64,000 bases of DNA from Phaeobacter sp. B1627 (lineage in GTDB: Bacteria > Pseudomonadota > Alphaproteobacteria > Rhodobacterales > Rhodobacteraceae): contig NZ_VCNK01000004.1 in the NCBI RefSeq assembly GCF_006265095.1, forward strand, positions 124,001 to 188,000, read 5' to 3'. The position numbers and the translations under genes were made by a program. Shown piece after piece: positions 1-9,048 of the stretch (within the stretch, counting starts at the first letter, position 1; each line of letters opens with the position of its first letter). The notes beneath the pieces are model-generated. The model did not search any database, was not told the DNA's origin, and saw nothing but the letters and a program-made list of their open reading frames with translations.

Positions 1-1
1 T

Positions 2-766
2 CTGCCACCGGAGTTCCTGTCGCGTCCGATCACGCATCGGGCGCTGCATGGACAACACGATGCCTGTCCTGAGAACAGTCGCGCCGCCATCCGGGCGGCG
101 ATCGATGCGGGCTATGGCATTGAAATCGATCTTCAGCTCTCGGCCGACGGGCGGGCGATGGTCTTTCACGATGATACCCTAGACCGGCTGACGCGGCAGA
201 CGGGGCCGACCCGCTCCCGCAGCGCTGCGGACCTCGGCTCCGTCGTGCTGAACAAGAGCGACGGCGAAGGTATCCCGACCTTCGCAGAGGTGCTGGACAT
301 CGTGGCCGGTCAGGTGCCGCTGCTGGTGGAGATCAAGGATCAGGACGGCGCCATGGGGCCCGGCGGCGTTGGCCCGCTGGAAGCGGCGGCCGTGGCCGAC
401 CTTCGCGGCTATGAGGGGCCGGTGGCGCTGATGTCCTTCAACCCGCACAGCATGGCCGAGGTCGCGCGTCTCGCCCCGGATCTGCCGCGGGGGCTGACCA
501 CCAGTTCCTTTGATCCCGCGGTCTGGACCTCGCTTTCCGCCGAGCGCTGCAATGAGCTGCGCGAGATCCCGGATTTCGACCGTGTGCGGGCCTGTTTCAT
601 CAGCCATCAGGCCAGCGATGTGCTGCGGGACCGGGTGCGGGAGCTGCGGGCCGCCGGGGTTCCGGTCCTGAGCTGGACGATCAGATCGCCTGACGAAGAG
701 GCAACTGTGCGCCAGGGCGCAGACAACGTCACCTTCGAGGGCTACCTTTCGCCGCTTCCGGCTTGA
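2..766 (+). CDS. Glycerophosphodiester phosphodiesterase, 5' end cut by window edge
   Basis: Hydrolyses glycerophosphodiesters to glycerol-3-phosphate and an alcohol. The frame is open from the first bases of the window, so the true start lies outside; the first internal ATG (158) would drop the catalytic N-terminus. Visible GDPD signatures are THRALHG (the family's HR motif), PENSRAAIRAAIDAG, GIEIDLQLSADG with the metal-binding E and D, and VFHDDTLDRLT. The C-terminus ends in the usual barrel strands (PVLSWTIRSPDEE). No signal peptide can be judged. It is followed after 50 nt, including an 11-G run, by an acyltransferase on the same strand, so the two may be co-transcribed. Family assignment is firm; the substrate is not. 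Confidence 0.9.
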   Translation: MPPEFLSRPITHRALHGQHDACPENSRAAIRAAIDAGYGIEIDLQLSADGRAMVFHDDTLDRLTRQTGPTRSRSAADLGSVVLNKSDGEGIPTFAEVLDIVAGQVPLLVEIKDQDGAMGPGGVGPLEAAAVADLRGYEGPVALMSFNPHSMAEVARLAPDLPRGLTTSSFDPAVWTSLSAERCNELREIPDFDRVRACFISHQASDVLRDRVRELRAAGVPVLSWTIRSPDEEATVRQGADNVTFEGYLSPLPA

Positions 767-791
767 GTCGGGCGCGGCGCGCGCCCAAATA

Positions 792-802
792 GGGGGGGGG
801 GG
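792..802. repeat. G11 homopolymer in a gene leader
   Basis: Eleven consecutive G residues ending 14 nt before the ATG of the downstream acyltransferase gene, in the stretch that should carry its ribosome binding site. Tracts this long can slip during replication. Whether length varies in the population cannot be seen from one sequence. Confidence 0.85.
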
Positions 803-816
803 CGCAGAGAGGCAGA

Positions 817-2004
817 ATGGATCAGGCACAGATAGAAATCCAGGTGCTCAGTGCACTTTCTCAGATTGATGAGGCAGCGTGGGATGCCTGCGCCTGTCCC
901 GAAACGGGCGAGGGCGGCCGCCCCGAAGACCCCTTCACCACGCATCGGTTTCTGAGTGCGCTGGAAGAGAGTGGTTCGGTCGGGCCTGGCACCGGCTGGC
1001 AGCCGCAATACCTGACCTGCTACCTTGACGATCAGCTGGTTGCCTGCGCGCCGCTTTATGCAAAGGGCCACAGTCAGGGCGAATATATCTTCGATCACAA
1101 CTGGGCTCATGCATACGAGCAGGCCGGCGGGCGCTATTATCCCAAACTGCAACTGGCGGTTCCCTTCACCCCGGCCGGCGGGCGGCGGTTCCTGACCCGT
1201 CCGGGCTATGAGGAGATCGGGACCTCGGCTCTGGTGCAAGGGGCGGTTCAGATCGCGGCAGACAATCTCCTGTCCTCCTTGCATGTGACGTTCTGCACGG
1301 CGAAGGAAGCGCAGATCGGCAGCGACCTCGGGCTTTTGCCGCGCAGAACCCAGCAGTTCCATTGGCTGAACGACGGCTATGGTCGCTTTGACGACTTTCT
1401 CGCGGCCCTGTCCTCGCGCAAGCGCAAGACCCTGCGTAAGGAGCGCCGCCAGGCACAGGCGTTTGGCGGGCAGATCGAGACCTACACCGGGGCTGACCTG
1501 AAGCCCGAGCATTGGGACGCGTTCTGGCAGTTCTATCAGGATACCGGCAGCCGCAAGTGGGGCACGCCCTATCTGACGCGGCAGTTCTTTGACATCGTGC
1601 ATGAGACCATGGCCGATGACGTCGCTTTGGTTCTTGCGGAGCGGGACGGCGTTCCGGTGGCGGGGGCATTGAACTTCATCGGCGCTTCGGCGCTTTTTGG
1701 TCGCTACTGGGGCTGTATCGAACATCATCCCTGCCTGCATTTCGAGTTGTGCTACTATCAGGCCATCGATCTGGCCATTGAAATGGGCCTGGACCGGGTC
1801 GAGGCCGGGGCGCAGGGGGAGCACAAGCTGGCGCGCGGCTATCTGCCGACGGAAACCCACAGTCTGCATTGGATCGCGGATCCGGGGTTTCGGGCCGCAA
1901 TTGAGCAGTATCTCAAGGCGGAGCGCGCCACTGTGGACGAGGAGATCGAGGTCCTGACCAGCTATGGACCATTCAGAAAAACACATGTGGAGGAACAGGA
2001 ATGA
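817..2004 (+). CDS. FemAB/GNAT-like N-acyltransferase (DUF482/COG3146 type)
   Basis: Predicted cytoplasmic N-acyltransferase of the COG3146/DUF482 group, which has the double GNAT-like fold of peptidoglycan-type FemAB proteins. The 395 residues carry the group's typical blocks: [17 protein letters not shown] near the N-terminus, [16 protein letters not shown] followed by [16 protein letters not shown], and the late segments [21 protein letters not shown] and [16 protein letters not shown] (near residues 290-345). The natural substrate of this group is not established. The stop overlaps the start of the next gene (ATGA), so it is probably translationally coupled to phhB. The 5' leader contains the 11-G tract. 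Confidence 0.85.
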   Translation: MDQAQIEIQVLSALSQIDEAAWDACACPETGEGGRPEDPFTTHRFLSALEESGSVGPGTGWQPQYLTCYLDDQLVACAPLYAKGHSQGEYIFDHNWAHAYEQAGGRYYPKLQLAVPFTPAGGRRFLTRPGYEEIGTSALVQGAVQIAADNLLSSLHVTFCTAKEAQIGSDLGLLPRRTQQFHWLNDGYGRFDDFLAALSSRKRKTLRKERRQAQAFGGQIETYTGADLKPEHWDAFWQFYQDTGSRKWGTPYLTRQFFDIVHETMADDVALVLAERDGVPVAGALNFIGASALFGRYWGCIEHHPCLHFELCYYQAIDLAIEMGLDRVEAGAQGEHKLARGYLPTETHSLHWIADPGFRAAIEQYLKAERATVDEEIEVLTSYGPFRKTHVEEQE

Positions 2005-2294
2005 GCGAAAAACTCTCGACCGAGACGCGCGGACCATTGCTGCAGCCGCTGTTTGCGACGGGATGGGAAATGGACGCGGAGCGGGATGCGATCCGCAAGA
2101 CATACAGGTTTGCGGATTTTGTCGAGGCTATGGGGTTTATGACCAGAGCTGCGATCTGGGCGGAGAAATGGAACCACCACCCGGAATGGAGCAATGTCTA
2201 CAGCCGCGTGACCGTGGTGCTGACCACCCATGATGTGGGGGGGCTGAGTGCGCTGGATGCCAAACTGGCGCGAAAAATGGACAGTCTGGCCTGA
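2001..2294 (+). CDS. phhB: 4a-hydroxytetrahydrobiopterin dehydratase
   Basis: Pterin-4a-carbinolamine dehydratase: dehydrates 4a-hydroxytetrahydropterin during aromatic amino acid hydroxylation or pterin recycling. At 97 residues it has the family's usual length. The diagnostic region is [17 protein letters not shown], with the catalytic HHPEW block, followed by [16 protein letters not shown]. The start ATG overlaps the stop of the preceding gene by four bases. The gene's last codons (DSLA-stop) lie in the first unit of a three-copy 15-bp tandem repeat, so the stop codon is part of the repeat. No phenylalanine hydroxylase is visible here. Confidence 0.93.
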   Translation: MSEKLSTETRGPLLQPLFATGWEMDAERDAIRKTYRFADFVEAMGFMTRAAIWAEKWNHHPEWSNVYSRVTVVLTTHDVGGLSALDAKLARKMDSLA

Positions 2295-2325
2295 GAAAGT
2301 CTGGCCTGAGACAGTCTGGCCTGAT
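2281..2325. repeat. 15-bp tandem repeat, three copies
   Basis: Units ACAGTCTGGCCTGAG, AAAGTCTGGCCTGAG and ACAGTCTGGCCTGAT lie head to tail. The first contains the phhB stop codon; the others extend into the intergenic space. Each copy brings its own in-phase TGA, so duplication did not lengthen the protein. Confidence 0.9.
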
Positions 2326-2419
2326 CAGGCAGGGCACAGGGGGGGGCAGGGGTAGTGCAGCCGCTGTCGCTGTCAGAAGACAGGCGGGCAGAGGCGGGCG
2401 ACAGGCAGTTCGTGACTGA

Positions 2420-3289
2420 TCAATAGGGCGGCAAGGCGACCGTCGCGCGCCACAGTTTCTGCAGGCGTTTGTGATCAAGCCCGACGCCTGCCTCTTTTGC
2501 CTTGATCAGCTCCTGCGCGATGTGACGTTCGGCAGAGCCCTCTTCCATGTCCCGCATCAGATCCTCCAGCCGTTCCCGCACGGCACTCGCATCGCGCGCA
2601 GCCATCATCGATTCCAACAGTTTTTTCAACTGCTTGAGAAAGGCCTTGGTCTTTTTTGACGCAAACATCAGCTGCGTGAACTCCGCCGTTGCCCGCAGTT
2701 TGCGCAGGCTTTTGCGGAAGCTGTCGCGCGCCTGATTGTCCAACCGCTTGAGCGTCTCGCCATGTTTCAGAGCCTGGCTCAACCGGAGGTCCAATGTCTC
2801 GTGACACAGGGTTTCCAGCTTGTCGCGGCTTTGGGCTGCGGGGCGCCAGAACGCCTGCTCCGTCAGATCACGGCCGCGGTCAATCAACTCATTCACGCGC
2901 GCGCTGCCGAGCTGATCTCTCAGCGCCTCACGCTCGCTGTCGATCCGGGCCAAAACCTTTTCCTCCAGCGCCTGCAGCGCTGCGTTGTCCGGCAGCGCCA
3001 CCCGGGCCGGGGTGAGCGTATCCTGCCACAACAGATAAAGATCACGCAGCCGGGTGACCTCGGCGCTCAGCCACCGGGCATCTTCGAGCAGCGCCTTGTT
3101 GTGATCTGCTGGCAGCAAGGGGCGAAACAGGGTGAGCGCGCTGCGCAATCGGCGAAGCGCAACGCGCATCTGCTGCGCACTGTCGAAAGCATTGTCCCGC
3201 GCCACAAAGGCACGGGCCGATTCGATTTCGTCCATCACCTCCGCCAGAATGGCGGCGGGGTGTTTCACAGGATTGAGCGCGTCAGTCAT
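2420..3289 (-). CDS. CHAD domain-containing protein
   Basis: The 289-residue protein is essentially one CHAD (conserved histidine alpha-helical) domain, an all-helical fold linked to polyphosphate granule binding. Typical features are AQQMRVALRRLRSALTLFRPLL near residue 42, then SAEVTRLRDLYLLWQDTL, and C-terminal FRKSLRKLRATAEFTQLMF and KKLLESMMAARDASAVRERLE. Basic residues line the helices as expected for a polyanion binder. There is no fused CYTH/triphosphatase domain, which often accompanies CHAD, and no polyphosphate kinase in the window. It points toward the preceding gene (convergent); about 120 nt between them hold only short G-rich runs. Confidence 0.88.
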   Translation of the reverse strand: MTDALNPVKHPAAILAEVMDEIESARAFVARDNAFDSAQQMRVALRRLRSALTLFRPLLPADHNKALLEDARWLSAEVTRLRDLYLLWQDTLTPARVALPDNAALQALEEKVLARIDSEREALRDQLGSARVNELIDRGRDLTEQAFWRPAAQSRDKLETLCHETLDLRLSQALKHGETLKRLDNQARDSFRKSLRKLRATAEFTQLMFASKKTKAFLKQLKKLLESMMAARDASAVRERLEDLMRDMEEGSAERHIAQELIKAKEAGVGLDHKRLQKLWRATVALPPY

Positions 3290-3341
3290 ACGTCTTCGTT
3301 CAAAGGTTTAGCCGTTCCAGCGGATCCGTTGCGTTGCCTGA

Positions 3342-3827
3342 TTACAGCGCATCCAGCAAACCTTCGCCAGCAGACACTTCACAAGTCCCCGGACTTTCTT
3401 CGAGGTGCAGGATTTTTACCTCACCATCCTCGACAATCATCGCATAACGCTTGGATCGGCCGATCAGGCCGGCAGGGGGCGCATCGAACCGCATGCCGAT
3501 CGCATCGGTAAACGTGCACTCCGGGTCGGCCAGCATGGCGATTCCCGCCTCGGTTGCGCCGGTCGCATCGCCCCAGGCCCCCATGACGAACGGGTCATTG
3601 CCGGCGATGCAGAGAATCTCATCCACGCCTTTTGCGGCAAACTGATCCTTGGTGCGGATGAAACTCGGAACATGCGCGGAATGGCAGGTGGGCGTATAGG
3701 CACCGGGCACGGCAAAGATCGCCAGCTTGCGCCCCTTGGCGAGCTCCGCAATCTCGACCGGCTCGGGGCCGTTTTCTCCCATGCGGATCAGGGTGGCGGC
3801 GGGCAGCTTGTCTCCTACGGAAATCAT
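3342..3827 (-). CDS. Peroxiredoxin (Prx5/redoxin type)
   Basis: Thiol peroxidase that reduces hydrogen peroxide or alkyl hydroperoxides with glutathione or glutaredoxin. The start at 3827 (MISVGDKLP) fits the family length of about 160 residues and has AAAGGA upstream; a longer frame to 3953 would run over the divergent gene's start. The peroxidatic cysteine is in PGAYTPTCHSAHVPSF near residue 49, the Prx5 form of the TxxC motif. A second cysteine lies at the C-terminus (SPGTCEVS). It is divergent from a flavoprotein reductase, sharing a 124-nt promoter region. Confidence 0.93.
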   Translation of the reverse strand: MISVGDKLPAATLIRMGENGPEPVEIAELAKGRKLAIFAVPGAYTPTCHSAHVPSFIRTKDQFAAKGVDEILCIAGNDPFVMGAWGDATGATEAGIAMLADPECTFTDAIGMRFDAPPAGLIGRSKRYAMIVEDGEVKILHLEESPGTCEVSAGEGLLDAL

Positions 3828-3951
3828 CACGCAGTCCTTTTTGGTTTTCGAATGGCGTTGCGACAGGTTTGGGCAATTGCGTCGCAACGGGCCCTGCATG
3901 TAGGGTCCAGTCCAGAGGTTAGAAGAACTGTATCTGGAGACAAGAGGGCAC

Positions 3952-5163
3952 ATGACTCATATCGCGGTGATCGGCGCAGGTCAGGCAGGGGCATCCCTGG
4001 TGGCAAAGCTGCGAAACAGCGGATTTGAGGGCGACATCACCCTGATCGGCGCAGAGGACGCGCTGCCCTATCAGCGCCCGCCGCTCTCCAAGGCGTATCT
4101 GCTGGGGGAGATGCAGCTGGAGCGCCTGTTCCTGCGCCCGGAGAGTTTTTATGCCGAGCACAACATTACCTTGCGCCTGGGCACCAGGGTTGATGCCATC
4201 GATCCGCAGCGACAGGACATCATCATCGGGGACGAGGTGATCGCCTATGATCAGCTCGCGCTCACCACCGGATCCAAGCCGCGCCATCTTCCGGCCTCGG
4301 TCGGCGGCGACCTGAAGGGGGTTCACGTGGTCCGCGATCTGAGGGACGTTGACGAGATGGCCCCGGAGGTGCGCCAAGGGGCGCGCGCCCTGATCGTGGG
4401 GGGCGGCTATATCGGGCTCGAGGCCGCCGCCGTCTGCGCCAAACGTGGGGTTGCCGTCACCCTGGTGGAGATGTCCGACCGGATCCTGCAGCGGGTTGCC
4501 GCGCCCGAGACATCGGCCTACTTCCGGGCGCTGCACAGCGACAACGGCGTCGATATCCGCGAAGGGGTCGGCCTTGATCATCTGCAAGGCGACGCAGGCC
4601 GGGTGCAGCGCGCGGTGCTGAGCGATGGCAGCACGCTGGAGGTGGATTTTGTGGTGGTCGGTGTCGGAATTACCCCGGCCTGTGATTTGGCAGAGGCCGC
4701 GGGTCTCGCAATCGACAATGGCATTCGGACGGATGAGCTGGGCCGTACCTCCGATCCGCTGATCTGGGCGGCCGGCGATTGTGCGTCATTCCCCTACAAG
4801 GGCCAGCGCATCCGTCTGGAAAGCGTCCCCAACGCGATCGATCAGGCCGAAATCGTGGCGCAGAACATGTTGGGGGCTGCCAAAACCTATGTGGCTACTC
4901 CGTGGTTCTGGTCCGACCAATATGACGTGAAACTACAGATTGCGGGGCTGAATTCAGGCTATGACACTGTGGTCACCCGCCGGGGCGAGGGCGCGGCCAC
5001 GTCCTTCTGGTACTATATCGGTGAGCAGTTGGTCGCGGTGGATGCGATGAATGACCCGCGCGCCTATATGGTGGCCAAGCGCCTGATCGAGGCCGGAAAA
5101 ACGGCGGATAAAACTGTCGTTGCCAATCCGGAGGCGGATCTGAAACCGTTGCTCAAAGCGTGA
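3952..5163 (+). CDS. FAD-dependent pyridine nucleotide-disulfide oxidoreductase, ferredoxin-reductase type
   Basis: NAD(P)H-dependent flavoprotein of the rhodocoxin/putidaredoxin reductase group, which passes electrons to a small ferredoxin. Residues 4-16 hold the FAD-binding GAGQAGASLVAKL; around residue 150 VGGGYIGLEAAAVCAKRG is the NAD-binding fold; AAGDCASFPY near residue 280 is the second FAD motif; a C-terminal reductase domain follows (ATPWFWSDQYDVKLQIAG). The 403 residues match the family. No partner ferredoxin or P450 is nearby, so its acceptor is unknown. The gene is divergent from a peroxiredoxin and its stop overlaps the GTG start of rsmD. Confidence 0.9.
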   Translation: MTHIAVIGAGQAGASLVAKLRNSGFEGDITLIGAEDALPYQRPPLSKAYLLGEMQLERLFLRPESFYAEHNITLRLGTRVDAIDPQRQDIIIGDEVIAYDQLALTTGSKPRHLPASVGGDLKGVHVVRDLRDVDEMAPEVRQGARALIVGGGYIGLEAAAVCAKRGVAVTLVEMSDRILQRVAAPETSAYFRALHSDNGVDIREGVGLDHLQGDAGRVQRAVLSDGSTLEVDFVVVGVGITPACDLAEAAGLAIDNGIRTDELGRTSDPLIWAAGDCASFPYKGQRIRLESVPNAIDQAEIVAQNMLGAAKTYVATPWFWSDQYDVKLQIAGLNSGYDTVVTRRGEGAATSFWYYIGEQLVAVDAMNDPRAYMVAKRLIEAGKTADKTVVANPEADLKPLLKA

Positions 5164-5741
5164 GGATCATTGCCGGAGAGTTTCGGGGACGTGCGCTCGC
5201 TGCTGTCGGCAAGGGCGACGCGGGCGCGCATCTGCGCCCCACCACTGACCGGGTCCGCGAGAGCTTGTTCAACGTGCTGACCCATCAGATAGATTTTGAG
5301 GGGGTCCGAGTCCTCGATCTGTTTGCAGGCACCGGCGCGCTGGGGCTGGAGGCCCTGTCGCGCGGCGCGGCCGAGGTCTGTTTTGTCGATGATGGCCGCG
5401 TCGCCCAGCAGTTGATCGCCAAAAACATCGACCTCTGCCGGGCGCAGCAGCAATGTCAGCTCCTGCGGCGCTCGGCCCTGAAACTGGGTGCCGCAGCGGG
5501 AGCGCCTTTTGATTTGGTCTTTCTCGATCCGCCCTATGGCAAATCCCTGGGACAGGCGGCGCTGGACGTGATCCGCGCGGGGGGCTGGATTTCACCGGGC
5601 GCGCTTGTGGTCTGGGAGGAGAGCAGTCCGATGGAGCCCCCTTCGGGGTTCACTCTGCAGGACAGCCGCAAATATGGCGACACCCATATCACGCTGCTCT
5701 GGGCCGAAGATGATGCGCAGGCGCCGTTGCCCCAGGATTGA
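5160..5741 (+). CDS. rsmD: 16S rRNA (guanine(966)-N(2))-methyltransferase
   Basis: Methylates N2 of G966 in 16S rRNA during 30S assembly, using SAM. The sequence begins MRIIAGEFRGR (GTG start overlapping the upstream stop as GTGA), contains RPTTDRVRESLFNVL, the SAM-binding LDLFAGTGALGLEALSRGA near residue 50, and the catalytic DPPY in LVFLDPPYGKSLG near residue 122. At 193 residues it is the usual size. The overlap couples it to the preceding reductase gene; there is no obvious functional link. Confidence 0.95.
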   Translation: MRIIAGEFRGRALAAVGKGDAGAHLRPTTDRVRESLFNVLTHQIDFEGVRVLDLFAGTGALGLEALSRGAAEVCFVDDGRVAQQLIAKNIDLCRAQQQCQLLRRSALKLGAAAGAPFDLVFLDPPYGKSLGQAALDVIRAGGWISPGALVVWEESSPMEPPSGFTLQDSRKYGDTHITLLWAEDDAQAPLPQD

Positions 5742-5803
5742 CCTGCAGGCCTGCTGCGGCGACTGTCCGGCCTGTGGCATATTCCCCGAACCGGAGATCA
5801 CAG

Positions 5804-6469
5804 ATGAAGACCTACCCGATACCCGCCTTGGTCATCTTTGATTGCGACGGCGTTCTGGTTGACAGCGAACGGGTGTTCAATGCGGTCGTGGCCAAAAACC
5901 TCACCTCTCATGGACTGGCCCTGTCAGCGGCGGACAGCCTGCGGCTTTTTGCCGGGCTGGCGATGCCGGAGGTGGCGGCGAAGGCGCGTGATCTGGGCGC
6001 GACACTGCCACAGACCTGGATCGACGAGGTCTACGCCGAGGCCTATAGCAGCTTGCGCGAAGGGGTGCCACTGATCCCGGGCGTGGCGGATGTGATCGCC
6101 CGGCTCGATCAGGAGGGGCTGCCGTGCTGCGTCGTTTCGAACGGCAGCGAAGAGAAAATGCGGATCACGCTCGGCCCGCACGGCCTGTGGGACCGCTTTC
6201 ATCCCGGGGCGATGTTTTCGGCGCACACCCTTCGGGTGGCCAAGCCCGACCCCGGACTTTTCCTGGCGGCCGCAGCGCATTTCGATGTGCAGGCGCGTGA
6301 TTGCGTGGTGATCGAAGACAGCGCCACAGGGGCGCGTGGCGCGTCGCGGGCGGGCATGCAGTGTTTCGGCTATGCGGCGCATGATGATGGGGCGCTGCTG
6401 GCCGCCGAGGCCGCCGAAGTCTTTCACGACATGGCAGACCTGCCGAGGCGCCTCGGCCTAGCGCCCTGA
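5804..6469 (+). CDS. HAD-superfamily phosphatase, beta-phosphoglucomutase/GPH-like
   Basis: Hydrolase of the haloacid dehalogenase superfamily acting on a small phosphorylated metabolite. Motif I is IFDCDGVLVDSE at residues 9-20 from the chosen start; motif II is VSNGSEEK; motif III is the lysine in VAKPDPGLF; motif IV is VIEDSATGARGASRAGM. The start at 5804 (MKTYPIP) is preferred over 5738 because motif I then sits at its usual distance from the N-terminus and CGGAGATC precedes it. The helical cap between motifs I and II marks subclass I. The substrate cannot be read from sequence. Confidence 0.87.
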   Translation: MKTYPIPALVIFDCDGVLVDSERVFNAVVAKNLTSHGLALSAADSLRLFAGLAMPEVAAKARDLGATLPQTWIDEVYAEAYSSLREGVPLIPGVADVIARLDQEGLPCCVVSNGSEEKMRITLGPHGLWDRFHPGAMFSAHTLRVAKPDPGLFLAAAAHFDVQARDCVVIEDSATGARGASRAGMQCFGYAAHDDGALLAAEAAEVFHDMADLPRRLGLAP

Positions 6470-6562
6470 TCTGACGCGGTTTTCCTTGGCTAGACCGAAC
6501 TGTCGGGGCTGCGGTCAGCCCTGCGCGGCTGCTCGAACGGAGAGCCGCCGCCGGTCTGGTTC

Positions 6563-7411
6563 TCAGGACTCTGTGTTGTATGTGGGATGAAAGAGACCGC
6601 CCGGCGACAGGGTGAAAATCTCCACGCCGTCGGCCGTCACACCGACCGAATGCTCGAACTGGGCGGACAGTGATTTGTCACGAGTCACGGCGGTCCAGTC
6701 GTCGGCCAGCACCTTGGTTTCGGGTCGGCCGAGGTTCAGCATCGGCTCGATGGTGAAGAACATGCCTTCTTCCAGCGTCGGGCCGGTGCCCGGTCGGCCA
6801 TAGTGCAATACATTCGGGGGCGCGTGAAACACCTGACCCAGACCATGCCCGCAAAAGTCGCGCACCACGCTGACGCGCTGTGCCTCGGCATAGCTTTGAA
6901 TGGCGTGGCCGATATCGCCAAAGGTGTTGCCGGGCTTCACCACCTCGATACCCTTCATCAGGGCATCATGGGTGATCTGGATCAGCCGCTCCGCCTTGCG
7001 CGGTAATTTCCCAGCGACATACATGCGACTGGTGTCGCCAAACCAGCCGTCGACAATGACGGTAACATCGATATTCAGGATATCGCCGTCTTTCAGCTTT
7101 TTCTCCCCGGGAATGCCATGGCAGACCACGTGGTTGATGGAGATGCAGCTGGCATGCTGGTAGCCTTTGTAGCCGATGGTCGCCGAGGTCGCACCCGCCT
7201 CCTCGACCATGGCGGTAATCAGCCTGTCGATCTCTCCGGTGGTCTGGCCGACAAAAACATGGGCGGCGATATCGTCCAGGATCTGCGCAGCCAAAGCACC
7301 GGCCGCGTGCATCCCGGCAAAATCGGCCTGCTCATAGATGCGGATACCATCCTTGGTGGTGCGGCCGTTCTTGGATCTCATCAGGGCATGCTCCGGCAAA
7401 AGTCGTGTCAT
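6563..7411 (-). CDS. map: Methionine aminopeptidase, type I
   Basis: Removes the initiator methionine from nascent proteins; cytoplasmic dimetal enzyme. Metal ligands and substrate histidine are visible: VVCHGIPG, DILNIDVTVIVDGWFGDTSR with two aspartates, CGHGLGQVFHAPP, FFTIEPML and SAQFEHSVGV. At 282 residues it is slightly longer than the E. coli enzyme because of an N-terminal extension of about 20 residues (MTRLLPEHALMRSKNGR). A downstream start at residue 11 is possible but less likely. sfsA lies 59 nt upstream on the same strand, so the two may be co-transcribed. Confidence 0.96.
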   Translation of the reverse strand: MTRLLPEHALMRSKNGRTTKDGIRIYEQADFAGMHAAGALAAQILDDIAAHVFVGQTTGEIDRLITAMVEEAGATSATIGYKGYQHASCISINHVVCHGIPGEKKLKDGDILNIDVTVIVDGWFGDTSRMYVAGKLPRKAERLIQITHDALMKGIEVVKPGNTFGDIGHAIQSYAEAQRVSVVRDFCGHGLGQVFHAPPNVLHYGRPGTGPTLEEGMFFTIEPMLNLGRPETKVLADDWTAVTRDKSLSAQFEHSVGVTADGVEIFTLSPGGLFHPTYNTES

Positions 7412-7470
7412 TTTGGCGCTTATCTAAGCGCTCTTGGCCCAGAGGACCAGAGGCAGCAGCGTTTTGCCAG

Positions 7471-8172
7471 TCAATCGCAGGCAATTCTGCTGCTGATTTC
7501 AATATCGCATGGGGTGATTGATGTAGAATAAATCAACCGTTCGACGCCTGCGGCCTGTGCGGCCTCGAATTCCGCAGCATAGGCCGGGTCGATATCGGCG
7601 GCCAGCGCGAACCGGTCACAATCGGTCCGTTGCACCAGATAGAGCATCACCGCGCGGTGACCGGCCCCTGCCATCCCGGCCAGTTCCCGCAGGTGTTTGG
7701 TGCCGCGGGCGGTGACGCTGTCGGGAAATTCGGCCAGGCCGGTCTGGCGCGACAGTGTCACGCTCTTCACTTCGACGTAACAATCGGGCAGGTCCGGACC
7801 TGTCAGCAAAAAGTCGATGCGGCTGTTCTGGCCGTATTTCACCTCTGACCGCACGGAGGTATAGGCCGCGAGCTCGGGGATCTGGCGGGCCGTGAGGGCT
7901 GCTTTCAACGCGCGGTTCGGCACCGAGGTATCAACCCCGATGAAATGCCCGTTGCCCTGTTCGATCAACCGCCAGCCGAAGTTCAGCTTTTTCTTCGGAT
8001 CGTCATTGGGCTCCAGCCAAACCCGCAAGCCCGGCTCTGCCATCCCCATCATGGACCCGGGATTGGCACAATGGGCCGTGACCTCCCGACCGTCCCCCAA
8101 CCGACAATCGGCCAGAAAGCGTTTGTAGCGTTTGATCAGGGTGGCGGGGATCAGGGGAGTGGAAAAATTCAT
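7471..8172 (-). CDS. sfsA: SfsA family protein (sugar fermentation stimulation)
   Basis: Member of the SfsA family: an OB-like N-terminal domain and a nuclease-like C-terminal domain, with nucleic acid binding proposed and precise function unsettled. Typical segments are LIKRYKRFLADCRL, AHCANPGSMMGMAEPG, NSRIDFLLTGPDLPDCYVEVKSVTL (PD-(D/E)XK-like acidic and lysine residues) and FPDSVTARGTKHLREL. The start MNFSTPLIP at 8172 gives the usual length of about 233 residues; the longer frame to 8208 adds residues not typical of the family. It lies upstream of map on the same strand. Confidence 0.93.
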   Translation of the reverse strand: MNFSTPLIPATLIKRYKRFLADCRLGDGREVTAHCANPGSMMGMAEPGLRVWLEPNDDPKKKLNFGWRLIEQGNGHFIGVDTSVPNRALKAALTARQIPELAAYTSVRSEVKYGQNSRIDFLLTGPDLPDCYVEVKSVTLSRQTGLAEFPDSVTARGTKHLRELAGMAGAGHRAVMLYLVQRTDCDRFALAADIDPAYAAEFEAAQAAGVERLIYSTSITPCDIEISSRIACD

Positions 8173-8325
8173 GACAGCGGTGATGCGCCAGATTGCCGGA
8201 TCTGTCAAAGTCCCGCCGCTGAAATCCTGACCGGATTGTGCAGGATCCAGGCCCCCTGAGTGCTTGCACCGGCGGCCCGGACGTCTATCCTCCGGTCAAA
8301 ATCGAATATCCACAGGAGTCGCGCC

Positions 8326-9048
8326 ATGTCCAATCCAACCGCCGCCATGCTTGTGATCGGGGACGAGATCCTCTCGGGACGTACCCGCGACGCCAATATG
8401 TACTATCTCGCGGGCGAACTGGCCAAACACGGCGTCGACCTGCGGGAAGTGCGGGTGGTCAGCGATGATCCTGCGGCAATCATTGCCGCAGTGACGGCTC
8501 TGTCACAGGGGCATGATCATGTCTTTACCTCCGGCGGGATCGGGCCGACCCATGATGACATCACCGCCGATTGTATCGCGCAGGCCTTTGGCGTGGGCAT
8601 TGATGTGCGCGATGATGCCCGTGCCATTCTCGCGGCGCATTATCAAAAAACCGGTACGGAGCTGAACGCGGCGCGGCTGCGCATGGCCCGCATTCCGGAT
8701 GGCGCCACATTGATTGAGAATCCGGTGTCCTCCGCGCCTGGTTTCACGTTGCAGAACGTGCATGTGATGGCCGGGGTGCCTTCGGTCTTTCAGGCGATGG
8801 TCGCCAGCGTTCTGGCCACGGTGGTGGGCGGCGCGCCCCTGCTGAGCCAAACGTTGCGGGTGGATCGCGGCGAGGGCGAGATTGCGGCGACATTGGCGGC
8901 GCTGGCTGACAAACACCCGCATCTCTCCATTGGTTGCTACCCGTTTCAGGTCAATGGCGCCTTCGGTGCCAATGTGGTGGTGCGCGGCACCAACGGGGCC
9001 GAGGTGGACGCCGCCGTCACCGCATTGGCGCGGGACCTTGAACTGTGA
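8326..9048 (+). CDS. Molybdopterin-binding protein, CinA N-terminal domain type
   Basis: Stand-alone MoaB/Mog-like domain (COG1058, the N-terminal domain of CinA), 240 residues. The signature is AMLVIGDEILSGRTRDANM at residues 7-25 and FTSGGIGPTHDDITADCIAQ near residue 67. The CinA C-terminal nicotinamide-nucleotide deamidase domain is absent. Start 8326 has CAGGAG 13 nt upstream; the frame to 8260 lacks such a site. Stand-alone proteins of this kind are widespread in alphaproteobacteria; proposed roles in repair of damaged nucleotides are not proven. The stop overlaps the GTG of the next gene (GTGA), so the two are coupled. Confidence 0.88.
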   Translation: MSNPTAAMLVIGDEILSGRTRDANMYYLAGELAKHGVDLREVRVVSDDPAAIIAAVTALSQGHDHVFTSGGIGPTHDDITADCIAQAFGVGIDVRDDARAILAAHYQKTGTELNAARLRMARIPDGATLIENPVSSAPGFTLQNVHVMAGVPSVFQAMVASVLATVVGGAPLLSQTLRVDRGEGEIAATLAALADKHPHLSIGCYPFQVNGAFGANVVVRGTNGAEVDAAVTALARDLEL

